Positions 41,531-52,272 of a stretch of 64,000 nt of DNA are shown here, piece by piece (the stretch's first letter is position 1; every line of letters starts with the position of its first letter). The DNA lies in the NCBI RefSeq assembly GCF_030824335.1, contig NZ_JAVBXX010000043.1, forward strand, positions 1 to 64,000, in the 5' to 3' direction. The DNA is from Azonexus sp. (GTDB lineage: Bacteria > Pseudomonadota > Gammaproteobacteria > Burkholderiales > Rhodocyclaceae). Position numbers and translations under genes: made by a program. A model generated the notes under the pieces. The model saw only the letters and a list, made by a program, of their open reading frames with translations, was not told the origin of the DNA and did no database searches.

Positions 41531-42376
41531 ATGTTCCCGAAAACCATGGAATGGAGCCAAACCGAAGTTGAAGCTACGGTCGCCGACTATCTGCACATGC
41601 TACTCATGGAGTTGTCAGGGCAAAGCTACAACAAGTCGGCTCACCGGAAGCAATTATCGGGAAAGCTGAACGACAGGTCGGAAGGTTCAATCGAGCGCAA
41701 ACACCAGAACATAAGCGCCGTTCTTCTGGAAAACGGTTGGCCCTACATCAACGGTTACAAGCCGTTGGGCAACTATCAGGGCATGCTCAAGAAGATCGTC
41801 GAGGTGCGCTTGCGCAACGACAGCTCGCTCGATCAAGCCGCAATCCTGGCAACCGCTTCTCCGGCGACGACACCTTTACTGCAAGACTATGCGAAAACCC
41901 TGGTCAGTCCGCCGGAACTACATTGGGTAGCGAGAGAGCCGGCCGCTGTTTATCGCCTGCCACAGCAACGTGACTATCTGGAGCGGGAAGCGCGCAACAT
42001 CTCACTGGGACAAGCGGGTGAAACCTTTGTCGTCAATTTTGAACATCTGCGCTTGCGCGCTGCCGGCCAGGACCGACTAGCCGACAAGGTCGAACATGTT
42101 TCCCAAAGTCGAGGCGACGGTCTCGGTTTCGACGTACTTTCCTTCGAAAAGGATGGCCGCGAGCGTTTCATCGAAGTCAAAACCACCGCTTTCGGCAAAG
42201 AAACACCTTTTTTCATCAGTCAGAACGAAGTCGGGTTTGCCCGGGAAAACGCCAACCAGTTCCACCTCTATCGGCTGTTCGACTTCCGCCGCAATCCCCG
42301 ATTATTCGATCTACCCGGTGTGGTGGAGCAGCATTGCCAGATGAGTCCGAGCAACTACATCTGCCGATTTGCTTGA
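41531..42376 (+). CDS. DUF3883 domain protein, nuclease-like
   Basis: The 281-residue protein has an N-terminal helical domain of about 95 residues (MEWSQTEVEATVADYLHMLL, RSEGSIERKHQNISAVLLEN, GYKPLGNYQ). A variable middle precedes a C-terminal DUF3883 domain: LGQAGETFVVNFE, GFDVLSFEKDGRERFIEVKTT and FFISQNEVGFARE. The D...E-x-K pattern (GFDVL, FIEVKTT) is the PD-(D/E)XK nuclease signature. It lies five bases after fic and is surely co-transcribed. A nuclease role in defence or stress is inferred; no partner helicase is present. Confidence 0.8.
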   Translation: MFPKTMEWSQTEVEATVADYLHMLLMELSGQSYNKSAHRKQLSGKLNDRSEGSIERKHQNISAVLLENGWPYINGYKPLGNYQGMLKKIVEVRLRNDSSLDQAAILATASPATTPLLQDYAKTLVSPPELHWVAREPAAVYRLPQQRDYLEREARNISLGQAGETFVVNFEHLRLRAAGQDRLADKVEHVSQSRGDGLGFDVLSFEKDGRERFIEVKTTAFGKETPFFISQNEVGFARENANQFHLYRLFDFRRNPRLFDLPGVVEQHCQMSPSNYICRFA

Positions 42377-42461
42377 AGCAAGCCCGGATCGAAGCCCCAT
42401 GGCCTCGGTCTGTCCGCCCGAGCCCTGCTAGAATTCGTCCCTTTTGGCCGCCCTGAAACCC

Positions 42462-45065
42462 ATGAGCAAAACCGCCGACAGCCCCAAGCACACCCCGATG
42501 ATGGTCCAGTACCTCGGGCTCAAGGCGAACCACCCGAACACCCTGCTCTTCTACCGCATGGGCGACTTCTACGAGCTGTTCTACGAGGACGCCGAGAAGG
42601 CAGCGCGACTGCTCGACATCACGCTGACCACGCGCGGCCAGTCGGCCGGGGTGCCGATCAAGATGTGCGGCATTCCTTTCCATTCGCTGGAGCCTTATCT
42701 GGCGCGGCTGGTCAAGCTGGGCGAATCGGTGGTGATCTGCGAGCAGATCGGCGATCCGGCGACCAGCAAGGGGCCGGTGGAACGGGCTGTGGCGCGCATC
42801 GTCACGCCGGGCACGTTGACCGATGCGGCGCTGATCGACGACAAGCAGGACATCTGGCTGCTCGCCGTGACGACGCTGCGCAATACGGCCGGCATCGCCC
42901 GCCTCAATCTGGCCAGCGGTGAATTCATCCTGATCGAGGTGCCGACCGAGCAGATTCCGGCGACGCTGGAGCGCATCCGCCCGGCGGAAATCCTCTACCC
43001 GGAGAGCTGGACGCCCAATTTCGGCGTCGATGTGGCGCGCACGCGCCAGCCGGATTGGTATTTCGATTTCGATTCGGCCAAGCGCCTGCTCTGCGACCAG
43101 TTCGAAGTCGCCTCGCTGGCCGGCTTCGGTGTTGAAGGCCTGAAACCGGCAGTGGCTGCAGCCGGTGCCTTGCTGCAATACGCGCAGGCGACGCAGTCGG
43201 GAAAATTGCCGCATTTGCGCGGGTTGACCGTGGAAATCGAGGGCGCCTATCTCGGCCTCGACCTGGCCACGCGGCGCAACCTGGAACTGACCGAAACCCT
43301 GCGCGGCCAGCCGTCGCCGACGCTGTTTTCACTGCTCGACAACTGCGTCACCAGCATGGGGTCGCGCCTGCTGCGCCACACACTGCACCATCCCTTGCGC
43401 GACCGGGCGATCCCGGCGGCACGGCACGGCGCGGTCGAAGCACTGCTCGAAGATTACGGTCGACTGGCTGGCGACACCAGAAAAGCCCTGCGCGGCATCG
43501 CCGATATCGAACGTATCGCCGGACGCATCGCACTGCGCAACGCCCGACCACGTGATCTGGCCGCCCTGCGCGAATCGCTCGCCCGCCTGCCGGATTTGCG
43601 TGCACCGCTGGCTGACAGCGTTTCCAACCTGCTGACGCAATCCTTCAACGAACTGGAAACACCGACTGAAGCCCTCGATTTGCTGGTCCGCGCCATCGCG
43701 ACCGAACCCGGTGCGCAGGTACGCGACGGCGGCGTCATTGCGCCGGGCTACGACGCCGAGCTCGACGAACTGCGTTCGCTCAACGACAACTGCGGCGCCT
43801 TCCTGGTCGATATGGAAGTGCGCGAACGCGAGCGCACCGGCATCAACAGCCTCAAGGTCGAATTCAACAAGGTGCATGGCTTCTATATCGAGGTCACGCA
43901 CGCCAATACCGACAAGATTCCCGACGATTACCGCCGACGCCAGACGCTGAAGAATGCCGAGCGTTATATCACGCCGGAACTGAAAGCTTTCGAGGACAAG
44001 GCGCTGTCGGCGCAGGAACGTTCGCTGAGCCGTGAAAAGCTGCTCTATGAGGGCATCCTCGACGCCTTGTTGCCGGTGGTGCCGACCTTGCAAACCATCG
44101 CCCGCGCCATTGCACAGCTCGATTTGCTGGCCGGTTTTGCCGAATCGGCCTTGAAGCGCAACTGGTGCAAGCCGGAATTTACCGAGGATTTTGACGAAAA
44201 TCTGCAGTTGACCGCGCAATTGCGCATTGAAGGCGGTCGCCATCCGGTGGTCGAGAACGAACTGGCGCAAAGCGCCGAAACCTTCATCGCCAACGACTGC
44301 CTGTTGGCCGACAACAGGCGCCTGCTGCTGATTACCGGCCCGAACATGGGCGGTAAGTCGACCTACATGCGCCAGGTCGCGCTGATCGCCCTGCTCGCCC
44401 ACATCGGCAGCTACGTGCCGGCCGACCGCTGCGTGCTCGGCCCGCTCGACCGCATCTTCACCCGCATCGGCGCTTCCGACGATCTGGCGTCCGGGCGTTC
44501 GACCTTCATGGTCGAAATGACCGAAGCCGCCGCCATCCTGCACCATGCCACCAACCAGAGCCTGGTGCTGATGGACGAAATCGGCCGCGGCACCTCGACC
44601 TTCGACGGCATGGCACTGGCCTTCGCGATCCTGCGCCATTTGATCGACAAGAACCGCTGCCTGACGCTGTTCGCCACGCACTATTTCGAACTGACACGTC
44701 TGTCGCATGAATACAGCGAACTGGCCAACGTTCACCTCGGCGCGGTCGAACACAACGACCGCATCGTCTTCATGCATGCGGTCGAGGAAGGCCCGGCCAA
44801 CCAGAGTTACGGGATTCAGGTCGCGGCGCTGGCGGGGATTCCCGCTGCCGTGGTCCGGGCGGCACGCAAGCAGTTGCGCGAGTTCGAGCAGCGGGCTGTC
44901 GCCGACCCGTTGCAGCCAGACCTGTTCGCACAGGCCCCGGAGCCGGAAATCGTCGAGCCGGAAGCGCATCCGGTCGTCGAACACCTGACCACAATTGACC
45001 CGGACAGCCTGACACCGCGCGAAGCGCTCGATGCGCTGTATGCGCTGAAAAGCCTGCTCAAATAA
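42462..45065 (+). CDS. mutS: DNA mismatch repair protein MutS
   Basis: The 867-residue protein has the N-terminal mismatch-recognition domain with FYRMGDFYELFYEDA (the Phe-x-Glu contact), the connector, lever and clamp domains, and the C-terminal ATPase with Walker A GPNMGGKSTYMRQ and MDEIGRGTSTFDG. The C-terminal tetramerisation segment is also present. It finds mismatches and recruits MutL. The ATG at 42462 is preferred to the upstream TTG. mutL is not adjacent. Confidence 0.97.
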   Translation: MSKTADSPKHTPMMVQYLGLKANHPNTLLFYRMGDFYELFYEDAEKAARLLDITLTTRGQSAGVPIKMCGIPFHSLEPYLARLVKLGESVVICEQIGDPATSKGPVERAVARIVTPGTLTDAALIDDKQDIWLLAVTTLRNTAGIARLNLASGEFILIEVPTEQIPATLERIRPAEILYPESWTPNFGVDVARTRQPDWYFDFDSAKRLLCDQFEVASLAGFGVEGLKPAVAAAGALLQYAQATQSGKLPHLRGLTVEIEGAYLGLDLATRRNLELTETLRGQPSPTLFSLLDNCVTSMGSRLLRHTLHHPLRDRAIPAARHGAVEALLEDYGRLAGDTRKALRGIADIERIAGRIALRNARPRDLAALRESLARLPDLRAPLADSVSNLLTQSFNELETPTEALDLLVRAIATEPGAQVRDGGVIAPGYDAELDELRSLNDNCGAFLVDMEVRERERTGINSLKVEFNKVHGFYIEVTHANTDKIPDDYRRRQTLKNAERYITPELKAFEDKALSAQERSLSREKLLYEGILDALLPVVPTLQTIARAIAQLDLLAGFAESALKRNWCKPEFTEDFDENLQLTAQLRIEGGRHPVVENELAQSAETFIANDCLLADNRRLLLITGPNMGGKSTYMRQVALIALLAHIGSYVPADRCVLGPLDRIFTRIGASDDLASGRSTFMVEMTEAAAILHHATNQSLVLMDEIGRGTSTFDGMALAFAILRHLIDKNRCLTLFATHYFELTRLSHEYSELANVHLGAVEHNDRIVFMHAVEEGPANQSYGIQVAALAGIPAAVVRAARKQLREFEQRAVADPLQPDLFAQAPEPEIVEPEAHPVVEHLTTIDPDSLTPREALDALYALKSLLK

Positions 45066-45067
45066 AA

Positions 45068-45097
45068 ACGCCGGTTGGCCAAATGGCAAACCGGCGT
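45068..45097 (-). terminator. rho-independent terminator between mutS and slyD
   Basis: ACGCCGGTT and AACCGGCGT pair around a short loop with further GGCC/GGC pairing. On the minus strand the stem is followed by TTTTATT, so it mainly ends the slyD-side transcript. It begins two bases after the mutS stop codon and may also help end that transcript. Confidence 0.75.
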
Positions 45098-45137
45098 CGC
45101 TAAAACCGGAGGGCGAAAACGGCGCCCTGTCCAGCTT

Positions 45138-45632
45138 TTAGTGGTCTTCGTCGTCGTCCGGATCGTGCACGTGACCATGCTCGATTTCTTCGGCGCTGGC
45201 CGGACGAATCGAGGTTACCGTGCAGGTAAAGATCAGCGCACTGCCAGCCAGCGGGTGATTGCCGTCGAGCACGACCTTGTCGCCTTCGATATCCGTGACG
45301 CGGTAGATCATGAAATCATCGCCATCGCCTTCTTCCGGACCGCCTTCGAACTGCATGCCAACCTGCAGTTCCTTGGGAAAATCCTTGCGCGGCTCGATCT
45401 GGACCAGTTCCGGATCGTACTCGCCAAAAGCCTCATCCGGCTGCAACTTGACCTTGACGGACTCGCCAACGCCCTTGCCCTGCAAGGCTTCTTCGATTTT
45501 CGGGAAAATATCGTCGTAACCGCCATGCAGATAGACGAGCGGGTCACGTCCTTCGTCGACGACTTCGCCATCGGGATCGGTGACGTGGTAATCGAGCGTA
45601 ACGACGTTATTCTTGGCAACCTGCAGGTTCAT
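45138..45632 (-). CDS. slyD: FKBP-type peptidyl-prolyl isomerase, SlyD type
   Basis: The 164-residue protein has an FKBP domain interrupted by an insert-in-flap (PDEAFGEYDPELVQIEPRKDF) and starts MNLQVAKNNVVTLDYHVTD. The C-terminal tail is rich in His and Asp (HGHVHDPDDDEDH), suited to metal binding. SlyD proteins are folding helpers and nickel-handling proteins. The start overlaps the stop of the peroxiredoxin gene by four bases. Confidence 0.9.
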   Translation of the reverse strand: MNLQVAKNNVVTLDYHVTDPDGEVVDEGRDPLVYLHGGYDDIFPKIEEALQGKGVGESVKVKLQPDEAFGEYDPELVQIEPRKDFPKELQVGMQFEGGPEEGDGDDFMIYRVTDIEGDKVVLDGNHPLAGSALIFTCTVTSIRPASAEEIEHGHVHDPDDDEDH

Positions 45633-46102
45633 GAATTGAGTTCCTTCACCAGGCGCAGCACTTCCTGTGCGTGGCCCTTGTAATTGACGTTGTAAAGCGC
45701 GTGGCGGATAAGGCCACTGCGATCAATGACGAAGGTGGAACGAACGATACCGAATTTCGTCTGTCCATCCACCTCCCTGGCCTGCCAGACTCCATACTGC
45801 CGACAGACCTTGCCTTCCGCATCGGACAACAATTCGATGCCGATGCCTTCCTTGTCCCGGAATTCCTGATGTTTCAGGCAGTCCTCCCGGTTGATACCAA
45901 GCAGCGCACAGCCCTGCTTGTTGAAATCTTCATCGTGATCCGCAAAATCGGTCACTTCACGCGTACAACAGGGTGTGCCGTCCTTCGGATAAAAGAGCAG
46001 AACGACATGTCTTGCATTGAGGTAACGCCCCAGATCGACCATATCCATATCGGCATCCGGTAACGAAAACGTCGGGGCTTTATCGCCAACCTTGAGCAAC
46101 AT
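45629..46102 (-). CDS. bcp: peroxiredoxin, Bcp/PrxQ type
   Basis: The 157-residue thiol peroxidase has PKDGTPCCTREVTDF, where the peroxidatic Cys sits in the TPxCT motif; the usual Gly before it is Cys here, giving a CC pair. INREDCLKHQEFRDKEGI carries the usual resolving Cys position. It reduces peroxides with thioredoxin. MLLKVGDKAPTFSLPDAD is the family start, so the ATG at 46102 is chosen over the 19-codon-longer frame. Confidence 0.9.
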   Translation of the reverse strand: MLLKVGDKAPTFSLPDADMDMVDLGRYLNARHVVLLFYPKDGTPCCTREVTDFADHDEDFNKQGCALLGINREDCLKHQEFRDKEGIGIELLSDAEGKVCRQYGVWQAREVDGQTKFGIVRSTFVIDRSGLIRHALYNVNYKGHAQEVLRLVKELNS

Positions 46103-46189
46103 ATCGTTCTCCTTGAGCACTCGGTACGAGACTGCTGAGAACGATTCTAGCCGAGCCAAACGGCAGTGACTACTGCGGTCAACCGGTAT

Positions 46190-46480
46190 TTATGGCGGCT
46201 TTTCCAGCGAGCGCTCGGGAATCGGCACGAAGGTTTCATCCTGCTTGACCATGCCCAGTTCAAAGCGGGCACGTTCCTCGATGGCGTCGTAACCCTGTTT
46301 CAGGTCGCGGACTTCGGCATCGAGACCCGCATTCCGGATTTCCAGTTTGCGGGTTTCTTCCTTCTGATGCTTCAACTGACGGTCGTACTCCCATACCTTC
46401 AGCCATCCTCCCTTGCCCAGCCATAATGGATACTGGAGAAGCAGGACCAGGGCGAGAAGGCCGACCGTCAGCCAGCGCAT
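46190..46480 (-). CDS. ftsB: cell division protein FtsB
   Basis: The 96-residue protein has one N-terminal membrane helix (WLTVGLLALVLLLQYPLWLG) and a periplasmic coiled coil (QLKHQKEETRKLEIRNAGL), ending with RARFELGMVKQDETFV. FtsB joins FtsL and FtsQ at the division septum. It lies directly after eno, the usual place in proteobacteria. Confidence 0.95.
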   Translation of the reverse strand: MRWLTVGLLALVLLLQYPLWLGKGGWLKVWEYDRQLKHQKEETRKLEIRNAGLDAEVRDLKQGYDAIEERARFELGMVKQDETFVPIPERSLEKPP

Positions 46481-46494
46481 TCAACGATCAGTGC

Positions 46495-47778
46495 TTAGCG
46501 CAGGTTGTAGAAGGTTTCGCGGCCAGGGTAGGAAGCGGTATCGCCCAGATCTTCCTCGATACGGATGAGCTGGTTGTACTTGGCGATGCGATCCGAACGC
46601 GACAGCGAACCGGTCTTGATCTGGCCGGCATTCAGGCCGACAGCGATGTCGGCGATGGTGCTGTCTTCGGTTTCACCGGAGCGATGCGAGATCACGGCGG
46701 TATAGCCGGCACGCTTGGCCATTTCGACGGCAGCGAAGGTTTCCGACAAGGTACCGATCTGGTTGATCTTGATCAGGATGGAATTGGCAATGCCCTTCTT
46801 GATACCTTCCTTGAAAATCTTGGTATTGGTCACGAAGATGTCGTCGCCAACGATCTGCACCTTGGAACCAAGGCGATCCGTCAGCAGCTTCCAGCCGTCC
46901 CAGTCAGCTTCGGACATGCCATCTTCAATCGAGACGATGGGGAACTGGTCAGCCAGGTTGGCCAGGTAATCGACAAACTGGGCCGAGGTCAGTTCCAGAC
47001 CTTCGCCGGCCAGCTTGTACTTGCCATCCTTGTAGAACTCGGAAGCGGCACAATCCAGCGCCAGCAGCACATCCTGGCCCGGTACGTAACCGGCATCCTC
47101 AATCGCCTGCATGATGATCTGCAGGGCTTCGGCATGGCTGCCCAGATTCGGGGCAAAACCGCCTTCATCGCCGACGGCGGTCGAGTGACCAGCCTTGTTC
47201 AACAGCTTTTTCAGCGAGTGGAAGATTTCGGCGCCGCAGCGGATCGCTTCGCGGATATTGGCGGCACCAACCGGCATCACCATGAATTCCTGGATGTCCA
47301 GGCTGTTGTTGGCGTGCTCGCCGCCGTTGATGATGTTCATCATCGGCACCGGCATCTGCATCGGGCTCATGCCACCGAAATAGCGATAGAGCGGCAGACC
47401 GGACTCTTCGGCGGCAGCTTTGGCCACCGCCATCGAGACGGCCAGGATGGCGTTGGCGCCGAGGCGCGACTTGTTGTCGGTGCCGTCGAGGTCGATCATG
47501 GTCTGATCAATGAAAGCCTGCTCTTGCGCATCGAGGCCGATGATCGCTTCGGAGATTTCCGTGTTGATGTTCTCGACGGCCTGCAGCACGCCCTTGCCAA
47601 GATAGCGGCTCTTGTCGCCATCACGCAGCTCAATGGCTTCGCGCGTACCGGTGGAAGCGCCGGACGGCACAGCAGCGCGGCCCATGACGCCGGATTCCAG
47701 CAACACATCGGCTTCGACCGTGGGGTTGCCGCGGGAATCAAGAATTTCGCGGGCAACAACATCAACGATGGAACTCAT
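46495..47778 (-). CDS. eno: enolase
   Basis: The 427-residue enzyme interconverts 2-phosphoglycerate and phosphoenolpyruvate. Signatures: SSIVDVVAREILDSRGNPTV start, GDEGGFAPN loop, SIEDGMSEADWDGW, and VISHRSGETEDSTIAD near the C-terminus. Length is standard. It is third in the pyrG - kdsA - eno - ftsB run. Confidence 0.98.
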   Translation of the reverse strand: MSSIVDVVAREILDSRGNPTVEADVLLESGVMGRAAVPSGASTGTREAIELRDGDKSRYLGKGVLQAVENINTEISEAIIGLDAQEQAFIDQTMIDLDGTDNKSRLGANAILAVSMAVAKAAAEESGLPLYRYFGGMSPMQMPVPMMNIINGGEHANNSLDIQEFMVMPVGAANIREAIRCGAEIFHSLKKLLNKAGHSTAVGDEGGFAPNLGSHAEALQIIMQAIEDAGYVPGQDVLLALDCAASEFYKDGKYKLAGEGLELTSAQFVDYLANLADQFPIVSIEDGMSEADWDGWKLLTDRLGSKVQIVGDDIFVTNTKIFKEGIKKGIANSILIKINQIGTLSETFAAVEMAKRAGYTAVISHRSGETEDSTIADIAVGLNAGQIKTGSLSRSDRIAKYNQLIRIEEDLGDTASYPGRETFYNLR

Positions 47779-47833
47779 AATTCGTCCTTGTTATCAAAAG
47801 GTTGGAATGGATATTTAAACTATTTACTTAAAA

Positions 47834-48666
47834 CTAAAGTTCTTCGAAACCAGCGGCCTTTGCCGCCTTGTCGAGTGCCACCAAGGTGCTCAACAAGCTT
47901 TCCATGCGATCCAGTGGCCAACTATTCGGGCCATCGGAAAAAGCTTTTTCCGGGCAAGGATGGGTTTCCATGAACAAACCGGCAATGCCGACGGCGACCG
48001 CTGCCCTTGCCAAAACCGGGACAAATTCGCGTTGACCGCCGGACACCGTGCCCTGCCCGCCCGGCAACTGCACCGAGTGGGTCGCATCGAAAACCACCGG
48101 GCAACCGGTTTCGCGCATGATGGCCAGGCTGCGCATATCGGACACCAGATTGTTGTAGCCAAACGAAGCACCGCGTTCGCAAACCATGATGTTGTCGGCG
48201 CCGCCATTGACTTCACGTGCCTTGTCGACCACGTTCTTCATGTCGCCCGGCGCCAGGAACTGGCCCTTCTTGATGTTCACCGGCTTGCCGCAGGACGCAA
48301 CGGCATGGATGAAATCGGTCTGCCGGCACAGGAAGGCCGGCGTCTGCAGCACGTCGACGACGCTGGCCACCTGCGCCACATCTTCCACGGCATGCACATC
48401 GGTCAATACCGGCACGCCAATCTGCGCGCGCACGGTTTCCAGAATCTTCAGGCCGCCGTCCAGGCCGGGGCCGCGCACCGACTTGCCGGAACTGCGGTTG
48501 GCCTTGTCGTAGGACGCCTTGAAAATGTAGTTCACACCCAGTCGACCGCAGATTTCCTTCATGCGGCCGGCAATATCGACGCAAAGCTGCTCCGATTCTG
48601 CGGTACACGGGCCGGCAATGAGGAAAAACGGCTGCTCAAGACCAGCCTCGAAACCGCAGAGTTTCA

Positions 48667-48667
<1 letters not shown>
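47834..48667 (-). CDS. kdsA: 3-deoxy-8-phosphooctulonate synthase KdsA
   Basis: The 277-residue enzyme condenses PEP and arabinose 5-phosphate to KDO-8-phosphate for lipopolysaccharide. It contains FLIAGPCTAESEQLCVDIA, NYIFKASYDKANRSSGKSVRGPG, VCERGASFGYNNLVSDMR and GLFMETHPCPEKAFSDGPN. The ATG at 48667 overlaps the pyrG stop (ATGA), and the longer frame lies inside pyrG. Confidence 0.97.
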
Positions 48668-50304
<1,637 letters not shown>

Positions 50305-50432
50305 GGAAAGACAGGCTGCGGGAAAGCGCGATGATAGCCGAAAAGATGCATCGAGCGAAAGTCGGCAGCCTCACATCGACGCTCTCCGTTAAAATGAATG
50401 GCTTACGAACCACGTCCAAAAAAGAGCCGACC

Positions 50433-51329
50433 ATGTCCTCCATGCCGCCGAACCCAGCCACCACGCCACTCTCCGCATTCGCCTTCGACGTATCGATCGA
50501 AGACTTCGAAGTCAAAGTGCTGCAAGCCTCTCTGCAGGTGCCGGTGGTGGTCGATTTCTGGGCGCCGTGGTGCGCCCCCTGCCAGACCTTGAAACCGATG
50601 CTGGAAAAGCTGGCCGAGGAATATAAGGGCCGTTTCCTGCTGGCCATGGTGAATGCCGACGAAAATGGCGAACTCGCCGGCCATTTTGGTGTGCGCAACA
50701 TTCCTTCTGTGAAGGTGGTATTCCAGGGCCAACTGGTCGACGAGTTCAACGGGGCTTTGCCGGAAGCCCAGGTCCGTGAATTCCTGGATCGTATCGCCCT
50801 GCCAGCCGTTGAGGGTGAAGGCGTCAATCTGCGCGAGGCTGCCGCCGCGCTGCTTGGCGAGGGCAAACTGGAAGAAGCACTGGCCAAACTGGTCGAAGCC
50901 AGCCAGGCCAACCCGCAGGATCAAGCCGTCCAGCTCGACGCCATCGACGTGCTGATGCAACTCGGACGCAACGACGAAGCCGCCCAGTTGCTGGCCGGCG
51001 AATACAAGGATGAAGCAGACCGCGCCACCGCCCTGCGCGCCCGTCTGGCGCTGGCTCAAGGCGCGGCCGACAGCGCACCGCTGGAAGCAAAGCTCGCCGC
51101 CAACCCGGACGACCACGCCACCCGCCTCGAACTGGCCCGCGCCTATGCCGCACAAAGCCGTTTCCGCGAAGCCCTCGAAGCGGTGCTCGAAGTCATCCGG
51201 CGCGACCGCTTCTTCGACGAAGGCGCACCGCGCAAAGCCATGCTGCAATTGTTCGAAGCACTGGCTGGCGAACAATACGACGATCTGGTTCGCGAATTCC
51301 GGCGCAAGATGTCTGCCGCGCTGAACTGA
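50433..51329 (+). CDS. ybbN: YbbN/CnoX-like thioredoxin-TPR protein
   Basis: The 298-residue protein has a thioredoxin domain (about 20-125) with active site WAPWCAPCQ and a C-terminal TPR-like domain (LLGEGKLEEALAKLVEASQA, ARAYAAQSRFREALEAVLEV). This is the CnoX architecture, a redox holdase that passes clients to GroEL or Hsp70. E. coli YbbN has a degenerate SXXC site; here CAPC has both cysteines, so reductase activity is possible. The ATG at 50433 follows pyrG on the opposite strand. Confidence 0.88.
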   Translation: MSSMPPNPATTPLSAFAFDVSIEDFEVKVLQASLQVPVVVDFWAPWCAPCQTLKPMLEKLAEEYKGRFLLAMVNADENGELAGHFGVRNIPSVKVVFQGQLVDEFNGALPEAQVREFLDRIALPAVEGEGVNLREAAAALLGEGKLEEALAKLVEASQANPQDQAVQLDAIDVLMQLGRNDEAAQLLAGEYKDEADRATALRARLALAQGAADSAPLEAKLAANPDDHATRLELARAYAAQSRFREALEAVLEVIRRDRFFDEGAPRKAMLQLFEALAGEQYDDLVREFRRKMSAALN

Positions 51330-51348
51330 TACCGGCCGGACGTCGAAC

Positions 51349-52272
51349 GTGCAGTTGTTCTACACCGACGTCTTCGTGCTGCCTTTGCCGCCGGGTCATC
51401 GTTTTCCGATGGAAAAATACGCCCGGCTGCGCGCTGTATTGCTGGCCGACGCAAATTTCTCCGCCAGCGATTTCCATCTGCCGGATGCCGCCAGTGACGA
51501 AGAACTGCTGCGCGCCCACGACGCCGACTACATCCGGCGCATTTCCTGCGGTCAACTCGATGCCAAGGCACAAAAAGCCATCGGTTTCCCGTGGACCGCA
51601 GAAATGGTCGAACGCTCGCGCCGCTCGGCCGGCGCAACGCTGGGTGCCTGCCGGGCCGCTTTCAGCGATGGCCTGGCCGCCAATCTGGCCGGCGGCACAC
51701 ACCATGCCTTTCGCGATCACGGCGAAGGCTTCTGCATCTTCAACGATGCCGCCGTCGCCGCCCGCGCCATGCAGGCTGAAGGTCGCGCCAGCCGCATCCT
51801 GATCGTCGACTGCGATGTGCATCAGGGCAACGGCACCGCTGCCATCCTGAAAGACGACGCCAGCATCTTCACCTTCTCGATCCACGGCGCACGCAACTAC
51901 CCCTTCACCAAGGAAGACAGCGACCTCGACATCGAATTGCCGGACGGTTGTACCGACGAAGCCTACCTGCTGCAACTGGCACACGGCCTCGACACCGCTT
52001 TCGACCTTGCGCGCCCTGAACTGGTCATCTACCTGGCCGGTGCCGACCCCTACAAGGACGACCGCCTCGGCCGCCTGGCACTGAGCATGGACGGCCTGCT
52101 CGAACGCGACCGCCAGGTTTTTACCGCCTGCCGCAACGCCAACATCCCGGTCGCCATCACCATGGCCGGTGGTTACGCCCGCAATATCGACGACACGGTA
52201 AGTATCCACGCCAATACCCTGCGATTGGCCCGAAGTTATTGCACCACCTCACCGACAGGCAGCAAACCATGA
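51349..52272 (+). CDS. histone deacetylase-family hydrolase
   Basis: The 307-residue protein resembles class IV (HDAC11-like) bacterial deacetylases: LRAHDADYIRRI, NLAGGTHHAFRDHGEGFCIF with the paired His, VDCDVHQGNGTA with zinc-binding Asp/His, and AGADPYKDDRLGRL with another zinc Asp. Likely substrates are small acetylated molecules or acetyl-lysine proteins such as acetyl-CoA synthetase. A GTG at 51349 is the best start. Its stop overlaps the nnr start by four bases. Confidence 0.88.
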   Translation: MQLFYTDVFVLPLPPGHRFPMEKYARLRAVLLADANFSASDFHLPDAASDEELLRAHDADYIRRISCGQLDAKAQKAIGFPWTAEMVERSRRSAGATLGACRAAFSDGLAANLAGGTHHAFRDHGEGFCIFNDAAVAARAMQAEGRASRILIVDCDVHQGNGTAAILKDDASIFTFSIHGARNYPFTKEDSDLDIELPDGCTDEAYLLQLAHGLDTAFDLARPELVIYLAGADPYKDDRLGRLALSMDGLLERDRQVFTACRNANIPVAITMAGGYARNIDDTVSIHANTLRLARSYCTTSPTGSKP

